Notes: generated from the sequence alone by a model not told the origin. DNA of 64,000 nt from Beijerinckiaceae bacterium (GCA_027533425.1 JAPZUD010000004.1:398684-462683); one strand, 5' to 3'; shown: positions 44,455 through 53,144, counted from the first letter of the stretch. Numbers and translations: made by a program.

Positions 44455-45224
44455 GCCAGCCTCCAGGGAAAAAGCCGGCGGTTGACGAGCTTGAACGCGA
44501 AATCCGAGACCAGCCCGATCAGCCCGATCACGATGATGCCGAAGATGATCTGGCCCGTGGCCATCAGCGCCTGGCTGTCGATGATCATATGGCCGATCCC
44601 GGTGGAGGAGCCGATCAGCTCCGCCACGATCACATAGGTCCAGGCCCAGCCGAGGACGAGGCGCAGGATCTCCGCGATTTCCGGCGCATTCATCGGGATC
44701 AGTACCCGCCGGACCACGCCGTCATCGCCGGCACCCAGCGTGTAGGCCGCCTCGACAAGATCGCGGCGGGTCTGGCCAACCACCACCGCCACCATCAGGA
44801 TGATCTGGAAGACCGAGCCGATGAAGATCACGAGCAGCTTCTGCGTCTCGCCCAGCCCGGCCCAGAGGATCAGCAGCGGTACGAAGGCAGAGGCGGGCAG
44901 GTAGCGCGCGAAGGAAACGAAGGGCTCGAAAAACGCCTCGATCGGCTTGTAGGCGCCCATCAGGATCCCGAGCGGCACCGCGACGATCGCGGCCAGAATG
45001 AACCCGCCGACAACGCGCCAGATCGTGATCAGGATGTCGAGACCGAAATTGAATGTTGTCAGCAGGCGCCATCCATCGGCGACCATGGTCAGCGGATCGG
45101 CGAGGAAGATCTTCGGTACAAAGCCACCCAGGGTGGCGACGGCCCAGGCGACGAAAAACAGCACGAAGAAACTGAAGCCCAGGGCCGTTCTGGCCTTCTG
45201 GGAAATCGGCTCGAGCGGGCGCAT
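44451..45224 (-). CDS. ABC transporter permease (hut-linked, TauC/SsuC-like)
   Basis: A 257-residue protein with six hydrophobic segments and the EAA-type loop VEAAYTLGAGDDGVVRRVLI (about 160-180), matching NitT/TauT permeases. It overlaps the ATPase gene by 4 nt. The binding protein gene lies 55 nt upstream, separated by a strong stem-loop at 45252-45272. Substrate is inferred from location to be histidine, urocanate or a related compound. Confidence 0.92.
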   Translation of the reverse strand: MRPLEPISQKARTALGFSFFVLFFVAWAVATLGGFVPKIFLADPLTMVADGWRLLTTFNFGLDILITIWRVVGGFILAAIVAVPLGILMGAYKPIEAFFEPFVSFARYLPASAFVPLLILWAGLGETQKLLVIFIGSVFQIILMVAVVVGQTRRDLVEAAYTLGAGDDGVVRRVLIPMNAPEIAEILRLVLGWAWTYVIVAELIGSSTGIGHMIIDSQALMATGQIIFGIIVIGLIGLVSDFAFKLVNRRLFPWRLA

Positions 45225-45251
45225 CCGGAGGTTCCGATCCAGCGGGGAGGG

Positions 45252-45272
45252 GAGGCGCCCGCGCGGCGCCTC
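45252..45272 (-). other. Intercistronic stem-loop between binding protein and permease genes
   Basis: A perfect 8-bp GC-rich stem (GAGGCGCC / GGCGCCTC) with a 5-nt loop lies between the two cistrons. It has no T-run, so it is not a full intrinsic terminator. Such hairpins often stabilise the upstream binding-protein message and lower expression of the membrane parts. Confidence 0.6.
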
Positions 45273-45279
45273 TGTCAGA

Positions 45280-46236
45280 TTACTTGATGAAGCGGGTATC
45301 GGTCAGCGCCGACATGTCCGGCTTCTGCTTGATGATGCCCAGTTCGAGCAGCAGGTCCGCCGCCTCGTTCGAGAAGGCGGCATGCTCGCCGGCGAAGAAC
45401 TTCTGGTTCGCCGCCTTGTCCTGCCAACGCAGGTAGGAGGCCGACTTGGCGAAAGCCTCGGCGGTCTGCTTCACATCGGCGCCCATGATCGTATTCGCCT
45501 TTTCCGGCTCCTTGGCGATCATTTCCAGCGCCTGGAAATAGCTGTTGGTCAGCGCCTGCGCCGCCTTCTCGTTCTTGGCGAGGAAGTCGTTCGAGCAGCC
45601 GAACGTGTCCATCACCATCGGATAGTCGAGCGTGGTGGCGATGATCTTGCCAGCCTGCGGCGCGCCGCGGACGGCCGAGAGGAACGGCTCGTAGGTCATC
45701 GCGGCATCGTTCTGGCCGGCAATGAAGGCCTGCGCGGCCGGGCCGGGTTCCATGTTGACCACCGTCACGTCTTTGAGCGACAGGCCATTCTTCTTGAGGA
45801 ACCAGGCAAGCGTGAAATATGGCGCGGTGCCCGGTGCCGAGGCTGCGACAGTCTTGCCCTTGAGTTCGGTAATCTTGCTGATCGAATTGCGCACGGCCAT
45901 GCCATCGGCGCCATAGCTCTTGTCGAGCTGGAAGATCTGCTTGGTCGGAACGCCATTGGCGTTCCAGACGATCCAGGTCTCGACCGTGGTCGCTGCGCAC
46001 TGGATGTCGCCCGACAGGATCGCGAGATGGCGCGAGGCCTGCGGGATCTTCTTGATCGTCACATCGAGGCCGTTTTTCGCGAAGATCCCGGCTTCCTTCG
46101 CAAGGGTCAGCGGGGCGAAGCCGGTCCAGCCGGAAATCCCAATCGAAACCTTGGTATCCTGCGCCAGTGCGGCGAAGGCAGAACCGGCCAGCACGGAGCC
46201 GGCAAGAGCGAGGGTGGCAAGGCGGCGCGACAGCAT
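45280..46236 (-). CDS. ABC transporter substrate-binding protein (hut-linked, TauA/SsuA-like)
   Basis: A 318-residue periplasmic protein with a clear signal peptide (residues 1-26, cleavage near ALAQDT) and the NMT1/TauA-type fold: VSIGISGWTGFAPLTLAKEA, LSGDIQCAATTVETWIVW, ALTNSYFQALEMIAKEPEKA. I use the ATG at 46236; the longer in-frame version adds a stretch that lacks a signal. It is not a HisJ-type amino-acid binding protein. The promoter region holds a HutC-type operator, so the ligand is probably an imidazole compound such as urocanate or histidine (inference). Confidence 0.9.
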   Translation of the reverse strand: MLSRRLATLALAGSVLAGSAFAALAQDTKVSIGISGWTGFAPLTLAKEAGIFAKNGLDVTIKKIPQASRHLAILSGDIQCAATTVETWIVWNANGVPTKQIFQLDKSYGADGMAVRNSISKITELKGKTVAASAPGTAPYFTLAWFLKKNGLSLKDVTVVNMEPGPAAQAFIAGQNDAAMTYEPFLSAVRGAPQAGKIIATTLDYPMVMDTFGCSNDFLAKNEKAAQALTNSYFQALEMIAKEPEKANTIMGADVKQTAEAFAKSASYLRWQDKAANQKFFAGEHAAFSNEAADLLLELGIIKQKPDMSALTDTRFIK

Positions 46237-46291
46237 GACGAAACTCCCCGTGATCGTGGTTTTCCCTGGGGAGGATTGAAGCATCGGCCTG

Positions 46292-46330
46292 ATTTTATGT
46301 CTAGACAAATTAATCGCGCGATTTGTCTAG
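46292..46330. promoter_or_regulatory. HutC-type operator upstream of the ABC importer, within a long inverted repeat
   Basis: GTCTAGAC (46299-46306) fits the GT-N-TA-N-AC pattern, and the surrounding 24 bp matches the hutI/hutF operator in reverse orientation. In addition CTAGACAAAT (46301-46310) and ATTTGTCTAG (46321-46330) form a perfect 10-bp inverted repeat with a 10-bp spacer, which suggests two repressor dimers side by side. The site is about 60 bp before the binding-protein start codon. Confidence 0.75.
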
Positions 46331-46423
46331 TCCGTGAGGCATGCTCTGACCATTTCCGGGGCGCTGTGCCTGCCTTTTGCGCGGCACCTGCCCCGGCTGC
46401 GCCAGCCTGCCTCGCCCCGGCGC

Positions 46424-47422
46424 TCAACGCAGGCTGATCGTCTTCCCGAACAGGCTCGCCGCCAGGTCGACGAGGAGCCGCGCCGTCTGGCCGGCATGGT
46501 CCATCATTGGATTGAGCTCGACGAAATCCACCGAGCGGACGAGGCTGCTTTCGTGGAGCATTTCCATCATCAGATGCGCCTCGCGATAGGACAATCCGCC
46601 GGCAACGGGCGTGCCGACGCCCGGAGCCAGTCCCGGATCGACCACGTCGAGATCGAAGCTGACATGGAGGTGGGTTTCAGCCGGCTCCAGGCCGTCGAGG
46701 ATAGTCCGTAGCAGCGCACAGACGCCGAACTCGTCGATGGCGCGCATGTCGTGGCACTGGATGCCGGCTTCGGCCACGGCTTCACGTTCGCGGCGGTCGA
46801 GCGAACGCGCCCCGATCAGATGTACATCCGCCATCCGGACGGCAGGAAAGCAGCGCGCCGGCAGGAGCTGCGCCAGTTCCGGATGCCCGGCCAGGAATTG
46901 CAGCGACATGCCATGCAGGTTTCCGGACGGGGAGCTGTCCGGCGTATTGAAATCGGCATGGGCATCGATCCAGAGCAGGATGAATCGCTTGCCCTGCTCC
47001 GCGGCGTGGCGGGCAGCCGCACTGGCCGACCCCATGCTCAGTGCATGGTCGCCGCCCAGCATGATCGGGCAGGTGCCCTGTTCCAGCAGCGCGTGGCTGC
47101 GGTCGTGCACGGCACGAACCCAGCCCGCGACGGTCTCGGCATGATGCCCGAGCGCTGCCCGGTGCGGATGCGGTACCGGCATGTCCGGCACAAGGTCGCC
47201 ATCATCACGGAAGGGCAGGTCCAGCCGTTCGAGGGCCGCTCCGAGGCCGGCAAGACGCGCCGCCGCCGGCCCGAGTTCGGTCCCGGGCATGCCGGCGCCG
47301 GCGCCGCAGGGCACGCCGAAGGCAACCGGGGCCCGCATGGCCCTGCCGGGACGGTTCAACGGCTGAGGCGCGGCAACCGGTGCCGGGATGGAAGAAAGAC
47401 GGGAAAGGGCGGTACGGGACAT
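46424..47422 (-). CDS. rocF: Arginase
   Basis: A 332-residue ureohydrolase with both manganese-site motifs intact: His126 in LGGDHALSMG, Asp153/His155/Asp157 in WIDAHADFNT and Asp257/Asp259 in SFDLDVVDPG; the late conserved Glu is in VELNPMMD. The GNLHGM segment (about 167-172) is characteristic of arginases. The first 28 residues are an extra Pro/Ala-rich extension. I use the ATG at 47422 with an AAGGAG ribosome site. It splits arginine into ornithine and urea. It is divergent from an Lrp/AsnC regulator, a common layout for amino-acid-responsive control. No urease or ornithine genes are in the window. Confidence 0.94.
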   Translation of the reverse strand: MSRTALSRLSSIPAPVAAPQPLNRPGRAMRAPVAFGVPCGAGAGMPGTELGPAAARLAGLGAALERLDLPFRDDGDLVPDMPVPHPHRAALGHHAETVAGWVRAVHDRSHALLEQGTCPIMLGGDHALSMGSASAAARHAAEQGKRFILLWIDAHADFNTPDSSPSGNLHGMSLQFLAGHPELAQLLPARCFPAVRMADVHLIGARSLDRREREAVAEAGIQCHDMRAIDEFGVCALLRTILDGLEPAETHLHVSFDLDVVDPGLAPGVGTPVAGGLSYREAHLMMEMLHESSLVRSVDFVELNPMMDHAGQTARLLVDLAASLFGKTISLR

Positions 47423-47457
47423 GGCAGGCTCCTTGCGCAAGGCAGGAATGCCGCCGA

Positions 47458-47515
47458 AGAATGCTAACATCAAGAACATCAAATGTGATATTCAGCCAGC
47501 ATTCTTTGCAGAATG
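47458..47515. promoter_or_regulatory. Candidate Lrp/AsnC operators between arginase and its regulator
   Basis: CATTCT-TTGC-AGAATG (47500-47515) is a perfect 16-bp palindrome overlapping the start codon of the regulator, of the size bound by Lrp/AsnC dimers. A further copy of the half-site, AAGAATGCT (47457-47465), is the exact inverse of AGCATTCTT (47498-47506). The arrangement fits autoregulation and control of the divergent arginase gene. Confidence 0.6.
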
Positions 47516-47965
47516 ACAGAACGAGTGATCATAATGTCAAAAAGGTCGTTGGACGATATCGATTCCCGACTCATCGCCCTGTTGCGCAATGATGCGCGTC
47601 AGACCGCCATCGAACTGGCCAGGCGCCTTGGTGTTTCCCGCGCGACCGTGCAGAACCGGATCGAGCGCCTCGTCCGCGACCGGGTGATCCTGGGCTTCAC
47701 CCTCCGGCTCGATCCCGGCAGCGAGCGGCAGATGGTGCGCGCCCTGACCAGCATCGAGATCCGCTCCGGCGATATTCGCCAGGTCGTTGCCGGGCTGCGG
47801 GGTATTCCCGAAGCCCTGGCGATCTACTCCACCAATGGCCGGTGGGATATTGTGGTGGAGCTGGTCACCGAAGACCTTGCCCAGCTTGATCTGGTGCTTG
47901 GTCAGATCCGCGACATCGGGGGTGTCTCCCATTCGGAGACGAGCATCCTGTTGACCCGTCTGTGA
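47513..47965 (+). CDS. Lrp/AsnC family transcriptional regulator
   Basis: A 150-residue regulator (143 if the second ATG at 47534 is used). The N-terminal winged helix-turn-helix shows LDDIDSRLIALLRNDARQTA and LARRLGVSRATVQNRIERLV. The C-terminal RAM ligand domain spans about 75-145. It is transcribed away from arginase, so it probably activates rocF in response to arginine or ornithine. Palindromes in the 90-bp gap support this. The effector is inferred. Confidence 0.92.
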   Translation: MTERVIIMSKRSLDDIDSRLIALLRNDARQTAIELARRLGVSRATVQNRIERLVRDRVILGFTLRLDPGSERQMVRALTSIEIRSGDIRQVVAGLRGIPEALAIYSTNGRWDIVVELVTEDLAQLDLVLGQIRDIGGVSHSETSILLTRL

Positions 47966-48054
47966 CCGCCGGTCCGGACCGCTGAAAACGGCAAGGTTTT
48001 TGTTAAGTCTTGGCCGCTATTTTGCCGATATTGCGGATTTGCAAGGGGCAAAGA

Positions 48055-49206
48055 GTGCACGCACGCGAGTTCAGCTGGTCACGGTCGACTGGCATCCGCC
48101 TCGCTTCCGCGAGAGATGTCGGCTCGCCTTCGCTTGTGCTCGTCTTCGGCGCGCGGCTTGCCCTGGCCCATCCGGATTTTCTCCCGACGCTCCGTCAGTC
48201 CTTCCCCGGCGCGGTCCTCGCAGGCTGTTCGACAGCCGGACAATTTGACCGCCAGCGGATCGAGGACGATGCTGTCTGCGGCCTCGCGGTGTCGTTCGAT
48301 TCAGCGCGCGTCCGGCTTGCCACGAGCATGATCGAGGACAGCAACAGTTCGTTCCCTGCCGGCGAGGCCATCGGCAAGGCCCTGCTGGAGGATGATCTCC
48401 GCGCCGTCATGGTTCTGGCTGACGGCATCCGTGTCAACGGCTCGCGCCTGGTGAACGGGCTGAGCGCAGTGCTCGGCCCCGGCGTGCTCGTCGCAGGCGG
48501 GCTTGCCGGCGATGGTCAGGATTTCGGCGAGACCAGCATCATTGCCGACGGGCCCGCGCGCAGCGGCATCGCCGCAGCGATCGGGCTTTACGGCAAAGCC
48601 CTCGACGTCAGCGCCGGCTCGGCGGGCGGCTGGGATGTATTCGGCCCCCGGCGGACCATTACCCGCGCAGTTGACAACATCCTCTACGATCTCGACGGCC
48701 TTCCGGCTCTTGATCTCTACGAGCGCTATCTCGGCGAGGAGGAAAGCCGGAACCTGCCTGCCTCTGCCCTTTGCTTTCCGCTGCGTATCGAGGATCCCGA
48801 AAGGCCTGGCACGGACGTGGTCCGGACGGTGCTCGGGATCGACCGCGATCGCCGCGCCATGATCTTTGCCGGGGACATGCCGTTGCGCTGGACCGCGCAA
48901 CTGATGCGCGGCAGCTTCGATCGCATTGTCGAAGGCTCGGCCGAGGCCGCTCGCAATGCCGGTGCCTCTCCGGACAGCGAGGACGGATTCGCCCTGCTGG
49001 TTTCCTGTATCGGTCGCCGCCTCCTGATGGGACAACGGGCGATCGATGAGGTCACGGCGGCCGCGGATGAAATCTCCCGGCGTCACGCCTTGGTCGGCTT
49101 CTACTCCTATGGCGAGATTTCCCCGCACGCCGCGTCCGGCAAGTTGCAGCTGCATAACCAGACGATGACAGTCCTGTCTGTCCGCGAAAGGTCCCTCAGC
49201 GGATGA
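48055..49206 (+). CDS. FIST domain sensor protein
   Basis: About 383 residues with a GTG start chosen because of an upstream AAGGGG ribosome site (a TTG at 48010 would add 15 residues). An N-terminal FIST domain (about 20-210; SLVLVFGARLALAHPDFLPT, VLAGCSTAGQF, VLADGIRVNGSRLVNGLSAV, VLVAGGLAGDGQDF) precedes a FIST_C domain (about 215-370; YERYLGEEESRNLPASAL, SEDGFALLVSCIGRRLLMGQ, GFYSYGEISP). FIST proteins are thought to sense small ligands such as amino acids. No signal peptide is present, so it is cytoplasmic. It overlaps the downstream PAS-GGDEF-EAL gene by 4 nt, so it very likely feeds a signal into c-di-GMP turnover. Confidence 0.9.
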   Translation: MHAREFSWSRSTGIRLASARDVGSPSLVLVFGARLALAHPDFLPTLRQSFPGAVLAGCSTAGQFDRQRIEDDAVCGLAVSFDSARVRLATSMIEDSNSSFPAGEAIGKALLEDDLRAVMVLADGIRVNGSRLVNGLSAVLGPGVLVAGGLAGDGQDFGETSIIADGPARSGIAAAIGLYGKALDVSAGSAGGWDVFGPRRTITRAVDNILYDLDGLPALDLYERYLGEEESRNLPASALCFPLRIEDPERPGTDVVRTVLGIDRDRRAMIFAGDMPLRWTAQLMRGSFDRIVEGSAEAARNAGASPDSEDGFALLVSCIGRRLLMGQRAIDEVTAAADEISRRHALVGFYSYGEISPHAASGKLQLHNQTMTVLSVRERSLSG

Positions 49207-51878
49207 ACAGCCCCGTCCATCGCTTGCTCCAGAAACAGATCGAACGCTCGACCCTGGAAGACGGCCGTCTCGATGTCGAACGCCTGACGCGCCTGGTCTC
49301 GGACGCCTATGCCGAGTCCGATATCGAGCGTCGCCGGACCGATCGCTCCATCGCGCTGATGGTCGAGGAACTGGACCAGTTCAATTCCCGGTTGATGCAG
49401 GTGGTTGCCCGCCGCACCGACGAACTCGAGCAACTGCATCGTCGGCTCGAAGCCACGTTGCAGAATGTCGATCAAGGGATCGTGATGATCGACTCCGATG
49501 GCTGCATCGCGGTCTTCAACGAGAAGTTCGTCGAGATGACCGGGTTGCCGCGCTCGGCCTTCGAGGGCAGCCCGCGCTTCCACGCCATCGTCGAGCAGAT
49601 GCTCGAAGCCGGCGAATTCGATCCGATGGGTGACGCCTTCAAGGCATGGGTCATGGGCAAGGGCGCAAGGCGGGGCCCGGTCTCTTTCCAGCGCATCCGG
49701 CCCAACGGCGTGGTGTTGCAGGTGCAGGCCCTGCCGATGCCGGATGGCGGTGAGGTTCGCACCTTGTCGGATGTGACAGCGCATGTCCGGAAGTCGGATG
49801 AACTCCGGGCGACGCGCGACATGTTTGAAATGACGCTGAACAACGTCACCCAGGGCATCATGAAGGTTGATGCCAATGGCAAGGTTCTCTTCTTCAACCG
49901 ACGTGTTGTCGAGTTGCTCGGCTTTCCCGATGGTCTGATGAAGGAAGGGGTGACAATCCGCGAACTGATCCGCTGGCAATACGAATCCGGCGAGTTTGAA
50001 GGTCAGCCGGACGATGTGATTCACCGCGTTCGAAACGGCGATCCGGGGCCGGAACTCGACTGCTATACGAGGCGTCGGCCGAACGGCACCATCATCCAGT
50101 TCAACACGATCCGGCTGCAGGACGGCTCCTTCGTCCGGACATTTACCGACATCACCGAGGCGCGCGCCCGCGAGGAAGCGATTGCCCGGGTGCACGAGGA
50201 ATACCGCAGCCTGTTCGAAAACTCGACGGTCGGTATTTTCCGCTCAACGCTCGACGGCAGGCAATTGCGGGCCAACCCGGCGCTTGTCCGGATGAACGGC
50301 TACGAATCCGAAGACGAGATGCTGACGGCGGTCAATGATATCGCCCGGGAATGGTATGTTGATCCGAGGCGGCGCGAGGAATTCACCGAGATCATGGAGC
50401 GCGACGGGCGGACAACGGATTTCGTCTCCGAAGTCTTTCGCCACAAGACCCGCGAGCGGATCTGGGTTTCCGAGGCCTCGTGGCTCGTCCGCGACCGGCA
50501 TGGCAAGCCAGCCTACTACGAGGGCATGGTCATCGATGCAACCGAGCGCATGCGCACCGAGGCCGAGATTGCCCATCTCGCCCTGCATGACATGCTGACG
50601 CGGCTGCCCAACCGGTCACTGTTCCTCAATACCCTGTCCACGGCACTTGAGGACAATCGTCGTGGCCATGAAATCGCGGTCCTTTGCCTCGACCTCGATC
50701 ATTTCAAGGATGTGAACGATACGATGGGCCATGATTGCGGCGATATCCTGCTGCGCATGGCGTCGAGGAGGCTTGTGCGGACATTGCCGAAGCGCGGCAT
50801 GGCTGCCCGGTTCGGGGGCGACGAATTTGCCTTGATCCTGCCCGATGTCCGCGATCGGGATTCCGTGGTGGCTCTCGCCCGTCAGATCGTCCAGTTGCTG
50901 TCGAAGCCGTACCGGATCCGGGGAACCCGGGTCTATGTGGGCGCGAGCGTGGGCATCGCCGTGGCTCCGGGAGACGGGATCGACGCGCATGACCTGCTCA
51001 AGAAGGCCGATATTGCCCTGTACCGCGCCAAGCGGGATGGTCGCGGGACCTATGCCTGCTTCGACGAGGGCATGACGGCGGCCATTCTGGCGCGCCGGGA
51101 GATCGAGGTCGATCTTCGCCGCGCCATCGCGCACAATGAATTCGAACTCCACTACCAGCCGATCATCGATCTCGAATCGAACCGTCCCCACGCATTCGAA
51201 GCGCTGATCCGCTGGCGGCATCCGCAGAAGGGCCTGCTGATGCCGGCCTATTTCATCGATATCGCCGAGGAGAGCGGCCTGATCCTGCAGATCGGAGAAC
51301 TCGTCCTGCGCCAGGCCTGCGAGACAATGGCGCGCTTGCCGATTGACGTCTCGGTCTCGGTCAACCTCTCCCCGATCCAGTTCCGAAACCACCAGCTTGC
51401 CGTGTCTGTCGTCAACGCGCTCGCCGCCTCCGGCCTCTCGCCGCACCGGCTGGTGCTGGAAATCACTGAATCCGTTCTGATGGCTGACGATTACCGGACC
51501 GTCGATATCCTCAAGCAGCTGCGCATGCTCGGCGTACGCATCGCGCTGGATGATTTCGGGGTTGGCCATTCCTCGCTCAGCTATCTCCAGAAATTCCCCT
51601 TCAACAAGATCAAGATCGACAAGTCCTTCGTCCAGAACAACGAGGATGGCACCATGAACACCGCCATCCGCCGCGCCATTCTGAGCCTTGGGCAGGATAT
51701 CGGGATCGATGTTATCGTCGAAGGTGTCGAGACCGAGACCCAGCGTGACATGCTGATCTACGAGGGCTGTCGCTACGTGCAGGGTTATCTGTTCGGCCGG
51801 CCGCGCCCTGAGGCGGAGATCATTGCCGAATTCGGTCCTGCCCTCGGCATGACGAGGACGATGCATCGCGTTGCGTGA
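49203..51878 (+). CDS. Cytoplasmic PAS-PAS-PAS-GGDEF-EAL protein
   Basis: An 891-residue protein without membrane segments. An N-terminal coiled coil (about 45-85) leads to three PAS-like domains (about 83-195, 205-315, 325-445), a GGDEF domain with an intact GGDEF motif (538-542, RFGGDEFALIL) and an EAL domain with EAL at 666-668. The EAL active-site residues are present (FEALIRW, VNLSPIQF, EITESVL, LDDFGVGHSSL, IKIDKSF, GVETE, VQGYLFGRP). There is no RxxD inhibition site five residues before GGDEF. It could both make and break c-di-GMP, with direction set by the PAS domains and by the FIST protein it is coupled to. Net activity is not predictable. Confidence 0.93.
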   Translation: MNSPVHRLLQKQIERSTLEDGRLDVERLTRLVSDAYAESDIERRRTDRSIALMVEELDQFNSRLMQVVARRTDELEQLHRRLEATLQNVDQGIVMIDSDGCIAVFNEKFVEMTGLPRSAFEGSPRFHAIVEQMLEAGEFDPMGDAFKAWVMGKGARRGPVSFQRIRPNGVVLQVQALPMPDGGEVRTLSDVTAHVRKSDELRATRDMFEMTLNNVTQGIMKVDANGKVLFFNRRVVELLGFPDGLMKEGVTIRELIRWQYESGEFEGQPDDVIHRVRNGDPGPELDCYTRRRPNGTIIQFNTIRLQDGSFVRTFTDITEARAREEAIARVHEEYRSLFENSTVGIFRSTLDGRQLRANPALVRMNGYESEDEMLTAVNDIAREWYVDPRRREEFTEIMERDGRTTDFVSEVFRHKTRERIWVSEASWLVRDRHGKPAYYEGMVIDATERMRTEAEIAHLALHDMLTRLPNRSLFLNTLSTALEDNRRGHEIAVLCLDLDHFKDVNDTMGHDCGDILLRMASRRLVRTLPKRGMAARFGGDEFALILPDVRDRDSVVALARQIVQLLSKPYRIRGTRVYVGASVGIAVAPGDGIDAHDLLKKADIALYRAKRDGRGTYACFDEGMTAAILARREIEVDLRRAIAHNEFELHYQPIIDLESNRPHAFEALIRWRHPQKGLLMPAYFIDIAEESGLILQIGELVLRQACETMARLPIDVSVSVNLSPIQFRNHQLAVSVVNALAASGLSPHRLVLEITESVLMADDYRTVDILKQLRMLGVRIALDDFGVGHSSLSYLQKFPFNKIKIDKSFVQNNEDGTMNTAIRRAILSLGQDIGIDVIVEGVETETQRDMLIYEGCRYVQGYLFGRPRPEAEIIAEFGPALGMTRTMHRVA

Positions 51879-51905
51879 GACGTCACGGGGCTTGACCCCG
51901 GAGGC

Positions 51906-53144
51906 ATGATCGTTCACCGGAACGACATGGCGCAGCACAATCCGGATGTTGTCATTGTCGGTGGCGGGATCGTGGGTCTCGCGACCGGCCTTGCGCTGCA
52001 GGAAAGACTGCCTGGCGCTCAGGTCACGATCCTCGAAAAGGAAGCGGAAGTCGCCCTGCACCAGACCGGGCGCAATTCCGGCGTGATCCATGCCGGCGTC
52101 TATTATGCTCCCGGCAGCCTGAAGGCACGGTTCTGCCGCGAGGGCAAGAATGCCATGAAGATGTTCTGCGCCGAGCATGGCATTCCCTTCGAGATCTGCG
52201 GCAAGCTCATCGTGGCGACCGACGAGGCCGAGGCGATGAAGCTTGCGGCGCTGGAGGCCCGGTCCCGGGCGAATGACATTCCGATCGAACGCCTGTCCGG
52301 CGACGAAGCGCGTCAGCTCGAGCCGCGCGTCCGGTCGGTCGCGGCGTTGCTTTCACCCAGCACGGGGATTGTCGATTACGGCCTTGTCGCCCGGCGGATG
52401 GCCGGATTGTTCGAAGCGCGGGGCGGAAGCATCCGATGCGGAGTTGCCGTCACCGGCGGCGCGGAGCGCACCGATGACGTGACGCTGCAGACCACAGCCG
52501 GCGAGATCTCGGCGGCAAGGGCCGTCTTTTGCGGAGGCCTGATGTCCGATCGCCTCGCAACCCAGTTCGGGGCCGAGGTGGATTTCCGGGTCGTTCCGTT
52601 CCGTGGCGAGTATTTCCGGATCGCCAATCAGCCGCCCGATCTGGTGCGTCATCTCATCTACCCTGTCCCGGATCCGGAACGCCCGTTCCTCGGCGTCCAC
52701 CTGACCCGGAAAATGGACGGTGGTTTCACCGTCGGTCCGAATGCGGTACTGGCCCTCAAGCGGGAAGGGTACAACCGCACCGATCTTGACCTGCGCGATC
52801 TCGCTTCGAGCCTCGCCTATCCCGGTTTCTGGCGCCTGCTCAGGCGTAACTTCCGGTCCGCCCTCTCGGAACTCTCCGCTTCGGCCAGCAAGGAGCTGTA
52901 TCTGCGGAAGGTCCGGAAATACTGTCCGCATATCCGCCTCGAGGATCTCGTCCCCTATCGCGCCGGCGTCAGGGCGCAGGCCGTCGCGCGCGACGGTTCG
53001 ATTATCGATGACTTTCTCTTCGTCGACAGCCGGAACAGCCTCCATGTCTGCAACGCGCCATCCCCTGCAGCGACGTCGGCCTTGCCGATTGCCGCCCATA
53101 TCGCCCAGCGCCTGCTGACCCGGAATGCAGGCGCCGCCTCCTGA
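51906..53144 (+). CDS. lhgO: L-2-hydroxyglutarate oxidase-like FAD enzyme
   Basis: A 412-residue FAD-dependent oxidoreductase. The FAD motif VVIVGGGIVGLATGLALQ starts at about residue 15 (or 8 if the ATG at 51927 is the true start, which would fit the family better). Typical LhgO segments include HQTGRNSGVIHAGVYYAPGS and KARFCREG, and later FRVVPFRGEYFRI and PFLGVHLTRKMDGG. The enzyme oxidises L-2-hydroxyglutarate to 2-oxoglutarate with electrons passed to the membrane. It follows the signalling gene by 28 nt but has no obvious link to it. A related dehydrogenase or glycine oxidase role is possible. Confidence 0.88.
   Translation: MIVHRNDMAQHNPDVVIVGGGIVGLATGLALQERLPGAQVTILEKEAEVALHQTGRNSGVIHAGVYYAPGSLKARFCREGKNAMKMFCAEHGIPFEICGKLIVATDEAEAMKLAALEARSRANDIPIERLSGDEARQLEPRVRSVAALLSPSTGIVDYGLVARRMAGLFEARGGSIRCGVAVTGGAERTDDVTLQTTAGEISAARAVFCGGLMSDRLATQFGAEVDFRVVPFRGEYFRIANQPPDLVRHLIYPVPDPERPFLGVHLTRKMDGGFTVGPNAVLALKREGYNRTDLDLRDLASSLAYPGFWRLLRRNFRSALSELSASASKELYLRKVRKYCPHIRLEDLVPYRAGVRAQAVARDGSIIDDFLFVDSRNSLHVCNAPSPAATSALPIAAHIAQRLLTRNAGAAS

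Noticed and set aside
47966..48010. Possible terminator after the Lrp/AsnC gene (CGGTCCGGACCG followed by a T-run)
   Set aside because: The palindrome has no loop and the T-run is 15 bases further on, so the structure is poor.
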